Shown here: piece after piece, positions 16,864-20,000 of the stretch
Layout of the letters: each line of letters opens with the position of its first letter
Numbering within the stretch: the first letter of the stretch is position 1
DNA from: Prasinococcaceae sp. CCMP 1430
Taxonomy: Eukaryota; Prasinodermophyta; Palmophyllophyceae; Prasinococcales; Prasinococcaceae
Reading direction: 5' to 3'
Length of the DNA: 20,000 nucleotides
NCBI GenBank assembly: GCA_013416795.1
Contig: RQSC01000012.1
Coordinates: 99,932-119,931, forward strand
The notes under the pieces: model-generated
Told to the model about the DNA's origin: nothing
Databases searched by the model: none
The model's input: the letters and a program-made list of their open reading frames with translations, nothing else
Program-made: the position numbers and the translations under genes

Positions 16864-17929
16864 TCAGTCGCTGTGCGGGTGCGCCTCGCCGGCCGCCCGC
16901 TGGCCGACGCCGAGCGCGGCGGCGATCATCGCGAGCAAGGCCCACAACGCCTCGACGACGCGCTCGAGGAAGGTGGCGGGCTCCTGCACCGCGGGCGCCT
17001 GCAGCGAGCTCACGAGGTGCTCGAACGCGGCGTCCTCGTCCCCGCCGAAGTCCTTGTGCGCGTGCGAGTGTGCGCACGCGTCGCGCGCGACGTCAGCACC
17101 GCCGGCAGCCTCACACGCCCACACTCACACGCCCGCACGCCCGCACCTTGTCCACGTCGAAGTCGAAGTCCTCCTCGTCGGCCTCGCCCTCGATGCCCGG
17201 CGGCGCGGGCATCACCGCCGGCGCGGGCGGCGGCGGCGGTTTGAAGGTCATGGTGACGCGCAGCATGGACAGCCCGCCGCCCGAGGGGTCCTTGACACAC
17301 AGCATGAGCTCGTCGTCGTTCTTGCGCTGCGCCACGTTGCGCTCCACGTGCGCCAAAAAGCTCTCCAGCGCCGGCGTGTCCACCGCCGGCGGGTCGCCCG
17401 GCCGCACTGCGCGCGCGCGCGTGCGTGTGCGTGTGCGCGCGTGCGTCAGATCCGCTCTCTCGCGCGGCATGCGTCCGGGCGTGCCGTCTATGAACCCCAA
17501 CCCCTAACGCGACGCACCAAACCAGCCCACGGGAAAGCCGCGGTGCTTGCGCCACTCGTCGAGCAAGTGGATGGAGTTGCGCTTGTCCTTGAGGTCGATG
17601 ACCACCACGAGGTCCTTCATCTTGCGCGCGGCGTCCTGCGCCAGCGCCGCGTCGAGCTCCGCCTTGATGTCGTTGAAGGACGCCTGGAGCACCTGCAGCG
17701 CCAGCTTCTGCACCTCCTTCGGAGGCAGACGCTCACGCTGCTCCTGCGACGGCTGCTCGTCCTGCTGCTTGCCCTGCTGCTCGCCCTGCTGCTGCTGCTC
17801 TCCTGCCGCCGTCGCGGGCTCGAGCTTGGCGATCGCCGCGGCCGCCGCCGCGTCGGCGTCCTCGCCCTCCTCCTCGGCGGCCGCTCCTGCCGCGGTCGCC
17901 GCCGCGGCCGAAGCCGCCGCGGCGGGCAA
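16864..17929 (-). CDS. Unrecognised protein with a C-terminal hydrophobic segment, three exons, 5' end cut at an N
   Basis: Exons 17929-17518, 17406-17147 and 17052-16864 (TGA). The first join (phase 1) gives GFPVGWF-VRPGDPPAVDTP and the second (phase 0) gives DFDFDVDK-DFGGDEDAAFEHL, both without frame loss. The N-terminal part is Ala- and Glu/Gln-rich (low complexity), followed by a helical region (EVQKLALQVLQASFNDIKAE, KDLVVVIDLKDKRNSIHLLD, EWRKHRGFP). The middle has RNVAQRKNDDELMLCVKDP and a Pro-rich linker leading into an acidic patch. The end has FLERVVEALWALLAMIAAAL, hydrophobic enough for a tail anchor, followed by a short hydrophilic tail. I do not recognise the family. The start is missing: the frame runs into the ambiguous base at 17930. 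Confidence 0.62.
17053..17146 (-). other. Second intron of the unrecognised tail-anchored-like gene
   Basis: 94 bp, AAG|GTGCGG donor and GCACAAG acceptor, phase 0. On the sense strand it has a GTG-rich first half (GTGCGGGCGTGTGAGTGTGG), then GGTGCTGACGTCG, then CA/CG sequence to the AG. It repeats in miniature the plan seen in larger introns. Confidence 0.75.
17407..17517 (-). other. First intron of the unrecognised tail-anchored-like gene
   Basis: 111 bp, TTTG|GTGCGTC donor and GCGCGCAG acceptor, phase 1. GGATCTGACGCACGC has CTGACGCA at 17449-17442, about 36 bp from the acceptor, followed by CA/CG alternation. Confidence 0.78.
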
Positions 17930-17930
17930 N
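17930..17930. other. Ambiguous base at a coding discontinuity
   Basis: A single N. Minus-strand coding sequence ends against it from the left (Ala-rich N-terminal part of the unrecognised protein), and plus-strand coding sequence starts right after it on the right (ATLRRFARARYESSRAQEQA). Two head-to-head genes would normally be separated by promoter sequence, so the N probably marks a contig join. Confidence 0.6.
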
Positions 17931-17931
17931 T

Positions 17932-18978
17932 GCGACGCTGCGGCGGTTCGCACGCGCGCGGTACGAAAGCTCGCGCGCGCAGGAGCAGGCGATGCGCGAC
18001 GCGGCCGCCCGCGCCGCCGCCGAACGAGAGGCACAGGCGGCCGCAGACAAGGCAGCCGCGGCCCGGGAGGCGGTCGCCGAGGCCGAGAGGATCGCAGCGG
18101 GGATCCCCAGGCCGACGCCGTCTGCCCGCATTGCCAAGGAGCTCGCAGCGGCTGACGAGAAGGAGGTAGCGGCCGCCGCCGCGCGGCGCGCGCGCTCCGC
18201 TGCCATCCGCGCCCACGCCGTGCAGCGAGAGCAGGCAGCGGCGGAAAAGCAGTCTCGCGCAGCGGCTTTGGCGCGCTCTCGCGCAGCGGAGCGTGACGCC
18301 GCACTCGATGCCCGGCGCCGCGCTGAAGCGGAGCATAGCATGGCACGGCGCTACGTGGCTGCCGAGCGGCGGGCGGCGCAGCTGGAGGCTGATGCCAACA
18401 GGCAGGCGCTCGCCGAGCAGCGTGAAGTCGATGAGCTGCACCGCAGGCAGGCGGCCGCGGCCGCGCGCGAGGCCGCGCGCGTCGCTGCCGCGGAGGCTGC
18501 GGACCCAACAAATGTGCGCGCTGCCGCTGCGGCAAAGCTCGCACGCGGCGCGGCGGAACGTGACGCTGCGCGCGTGGCAGAGGCCGTCGCGCGAGAGGCA
18601 CGCGAGGAGCGCCGCATGCTGGCGCTTCGCGAGCGCGCAGCCGTGCGCCGTGGGCACGATCAGGAGCTGCGCGAGAGGAACGATCTCGATTTGCAAGACG
18701 CCAAGCGCCAGGCGGCGCTCAAGGCGGGGCCGGGGACCTGCGCGGGCCCGCTCGCTCGCCGCGAGGGAGAGGGCGAGGGAGAGGGCGAGGGAGAGGGACG
18801 CCGCCGCCGCGCGCGCGGTGTGTGGGGCGTGCGCGCGCGCGCGGCCCCCGCTCGAAGCACCGCGCGCGCAGCCCGTTTGACCTCCAATTTCACTCGCCCG
18901 TGGGTAAGGGTGTTCGGCGAATTTCGGCGCGCATTTGGGCAGCCCCTTCCGCAAACCATCCCAGCGCATGAGGTCTAA
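17932..18978 (+). CDS. Ala/Arg/Glu-rich coiled-coil protein, 5' end cut
   Basis: The frame is open from the ambiguous base to TAA 18976-18978; the first ATG is 17992, but coding-like sequence (ATLRRFARARYESSRAQEQ) precedes it. To about 18730 the protein is one long helix-forming stretch of Ala, Arg, Glu and Gln (AEREAQAAADKAAAAREAVA, QREQAAAEKQSRAAALARSR), consistent with an extended coiled coil, ending EERRMLALRERAAVRRGHDQ ELRER. It then changes to a GEGEGE stretch (12-bp repeat at 18768-18799) and an Arg/Ala-rich region that may not be coding; the true 3' end may be spliced. Cytoskeletal or flagellar proteins often look like this, but no specific family is recognised. Composition bias makes shadow frames open on both strands; this frame is preferred for its heptad-like pattern and GC-rich third positions. 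Confidence 0.55.
   Translation, partial: ATLRRFARARYESSRAQEQAMRDAAARAAAEREAQAAADKAAAAREAVAEAERIAAGIPRPTPSARIAKELAAADEKEVAAAAARRARSAAIRAHAVQREQAAAEKQSRAAALARSRAAERDAALDARRRAEAEHSMARRYVAAERRAAQLEADANRQALAEQREVDELHRRQAAAAAREAARVAAAEAADPTNVRAAAAAKLARGAAERDAARVAEAVAREAREERRMLALRERAAVRRGHDQELRERNDLDLQDAKRQAALKAGPGTCAGPLARREGEGEGEGEGEGRRRRARGVWGVRARAAPARSTARAARLTSNFTRPWVRVFGEFRRAFGQPLPQTIPAHEV
18766..18799 (+). repeat. GAGGGAGAGGGC short tandem repeat
   Basis: Nearly three copies of a 12-bp purine-rich unit (GAGGGAGAGGGC) encoding Gly-Glu repeats in the coiled-coil frame. Purine-only strand composition makes it a triplex candidate. Confidence 0.85.
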
Positions 18979-19009
18979 ATAAAATTCTTTTCGCCCCTGA
19001 ATAAAAAAC
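18974..19009 (+). terminator. Possible polyadenylation region of the coiled-coil gene
   Basis: Two AATAAA hexamers (in TAAATAAAATTC at about 18976-18984 and GAATAAAAAA at about 19000-19007) lie directly at and after the TAA stop, in an A/T-rich pocket. The following 100 bp include several T-runs. Confidence 0.45.
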
Positions 19010-19255
19010 GCTGGAAGATTCGGCGGCGCGGATCCGCGGCCGCGATCGGCCCGATCGCCCGCCCGCGCCCTTTTTCTTTTTTTTGCCTTTTATTTTGTTT
19101 ATTGGCGCCGCAATTTCTTTTTTTTTTTCGGTCGGTGGGGAGGCGTGCGCGTGCGCGCGCGCGTGTCGATGCGTACTACGCGGGCGCTGCGAAGTCGAAC
19201 GCGCTCGAGTGCTGTGCGTGTGCGTGTGTGTGTGCGTGTGTGTGTGCCTGCGTGC

Positions 19256-19289
<34 letters not shown>

Positions 19290-19365
19290 ATGCGTGTGCG
19301 TGTGCGTGTGTGTGCATGCGTGTGTGTGTGCGCGCGTGTGTGTGTGCCTGTGTGTGTGCGGGCGC

Positions 19366-19400
<35 letters not shown>

Positions 19401-19540
19401 CGTGTGTGTGTGTGTGTGTGTGTGCGTGTGTGGTGTGTGTGTCTGCGCGTGCGTGTGTGTGTGCGAGTGTGTGTGTGTGAGTGTGTGTGTGCGTGTGTGC
19501 ATGTGCGTGTGCCACTGCGCGCGCGCGTGCAGCGGCGGCG
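19010..19540. other. Non-coding region with T-runs and a 300-bp GT array
   Basis: T-rich segments (about 19068-19130) are followed by GC-rich sequence and then a GT array (19211-19512). The array ends in GCGCGTGCAG, which looks like an acceptor just before the ATG at 19541. The region may be promoter plus a 5' UTR intron of the next gene. No coding frame is accepted here. Confidence 0.5.
19211..19512. repeat. Long GT/GC array
   Basis: About 300 bp of GT with GC, GAG, GCCT and GGGC interruptions. It lies upstream of a plus-strand first exon, so it is GT on the sense strand, like the array upstream of the histidine kinase gene. Confidence 0.95.
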
Positions 19541-19607
19541 ATGGCGGCGGCGGTGCGCGCGCTGCTCGAGCAGAGCCCCCCCGGCGAGCTCCTCAACGTC
19601 GCCAGTG
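19541..19607 (+). CDS. First exon resembling F-actin capping protein alpha (tentative)
   Basis: ATG 19541 gives [22 protein letters not shown] and stops at AGTG|GTGCGC, a donor in phase 1. The L-L-x-x-x-P-P-G-E-x-x-x-V pattern matches the N-terminal block of capping protein alpha (CapZ alpha), which caps actin filament barbed ends as a heterodimer with the beta subunit. In that family an Asp-Val-Arg block would follow, but it would be in the next exon, outside the window or beyond the repeats. Twenty-two residues are too few for a firm call. Confidence 0.35.
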
Positions 19608-19910
19608 GTGCGCGCGCCGCCGCCGCCGCTGCGCGACCGAGCGCCGTTCGAAACGCGCGCGTGTGTGTGCGCGCGCGTGCGTGTGTGCGTGTGTGTGCGC
19701 GTGTGCGTGTGCGTGTGCGTGTGCGTGCCGTTCGCGGCCGCGTGCGTCACCACGCCACCCACCCACCCTGGCGCTCGCGAGCATGCACATCCCATGCCGG
19801 CATCGACGCCGCTCTGACGTCTTCTTCACCGCCGCTCGCACACACACGCTCGCGCTTACACGCACACTCACGCACACACGTGTACACACACACACACACA
19901 CACGCGCGCG

Positions 19911-19962
<52 letters not shown>

Positions 19963-20000
19963 CACATCTGTCACACACACACACACACACACACACACAC
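19608..20000 (+). other. Start of an intron with alternating GT and CA blocks, cut by the window edge
   Basis: It starts at the GTGCGC donor. GT/GC-rich sequence (19660-19730) is followed by CGCTCTGACGTC (about 19812-19821), then CA-rich sequence (19838-19905), then a second pair of blocks: GT (19911-19960) and CA (19972-20000) around GACACATCTGTC. No acceptor was identified before the end. Confidence 0.5.
19933..20000. repeat. Perfect inverted repeat of (GT)n and (CA)n
   Basis: Arms of at least 32 bp (19933-19964 and 19969-20000) are perfectly complementary around a 4-base loop, CATC. The right arm is cut by the window end, so the real hairpin may be longer. Confidence 0.9.

Noticed and set aside
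17504-18601. 365-codon minus-strand frame reading through the N
   Set aside because: Right of 17930 it is antisense to the Ala/Arg coiled-coil frame and has no domain. Only the part left of the N is taken as coding.
1-20000. CRISPR arrays, insertion sequences, operons, rRNA
   Set aside because: None seen. The repeats are dinucleotide arrays or coding TPR units, not spaced direct repeats; no transposase, reverse transcriptase or rRNA-like sequence was recognised.

Overview
The window looks like GC-rich (well above 60%) nuclear DNA from a unicellular eukaryote, most likely a microalga; a haptophyte-like or stramenopile-like genome is my best guess, but nothing here fixes the lineage. The reasons are short GT-AG introns with in-phase exon joins, eukaryote-specific proteins (CCR4-NOT subunit 3, a mitochondrial inner membrane protease, an F-box protein, kinesin-light-chain-type TPRs), third codon positions that are almost all G or C, and very many GT/CA arrays that lie mostly in introns and gene flanks.

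Layout. 1-1011 (-): NOT3 exon, cut by the window edge. 1089-2394 (-): PAS/histidine-kinase gene whose single intron holds a 240-bp GT array. 2400-3459: repeat and non-coding sequence. 3460-3735 (+): orphan C-terminal exon of unknown function. 4067-8581 (+): a 1,500-codon open frame for a polytopic membrane protein with five diverged repeats and a C-terminal F-box, lacking its 5' end. 8711-9639 (-): signal peptidase-type protease of the IMP1/IMP2 family, three exons. 10016-12051 (-): about 8-TM membrane protein, at least five exons. 12159-13868 (+): TPR protein with nine 46-residue repeats. 14173-14769 (-): C-terminal half of an M14 zinc carboxypeptidase with a reading-frame break. 15010-16589 (+): TruA-type tRNA pseudouridine synthase, four exons. 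16864-17929 (-): unrecognised protein with a C-terminal hydrophobic segment, three exons. 17932-18978 (+): Ala/Arg-rich coiled-coil protein. 19541-19607 (+): a first exon resembling F-actin capping protein alpha. The genes do not form one pathway; they are ordinary housekeeping or unknown genes on both strands.

The most unusual signal is in the introns. Read in the sense direction of each gene, most follow one plan: donor, then often a GT-rich stretch, then a near-constant (AT)CTGACGCA(C) element that looks like the branch point, then a CA-rich stretch running to the AG. The GT and CA halves are complementary, so such introns could fold back and bring the two splice sites together. The shared 10-11-mer across unrelated genes also suggests introner-like propagation of introns.

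Several breaks look like assembly problems rather than biology: single N bases at 3906 and 17930 (the second has opposite-strand coding sequence running into it from both sides), a NOT3 gene without its N-terminal exon, a membrane/F-box ORF without a start, and a 5'-truncated M14 gene.
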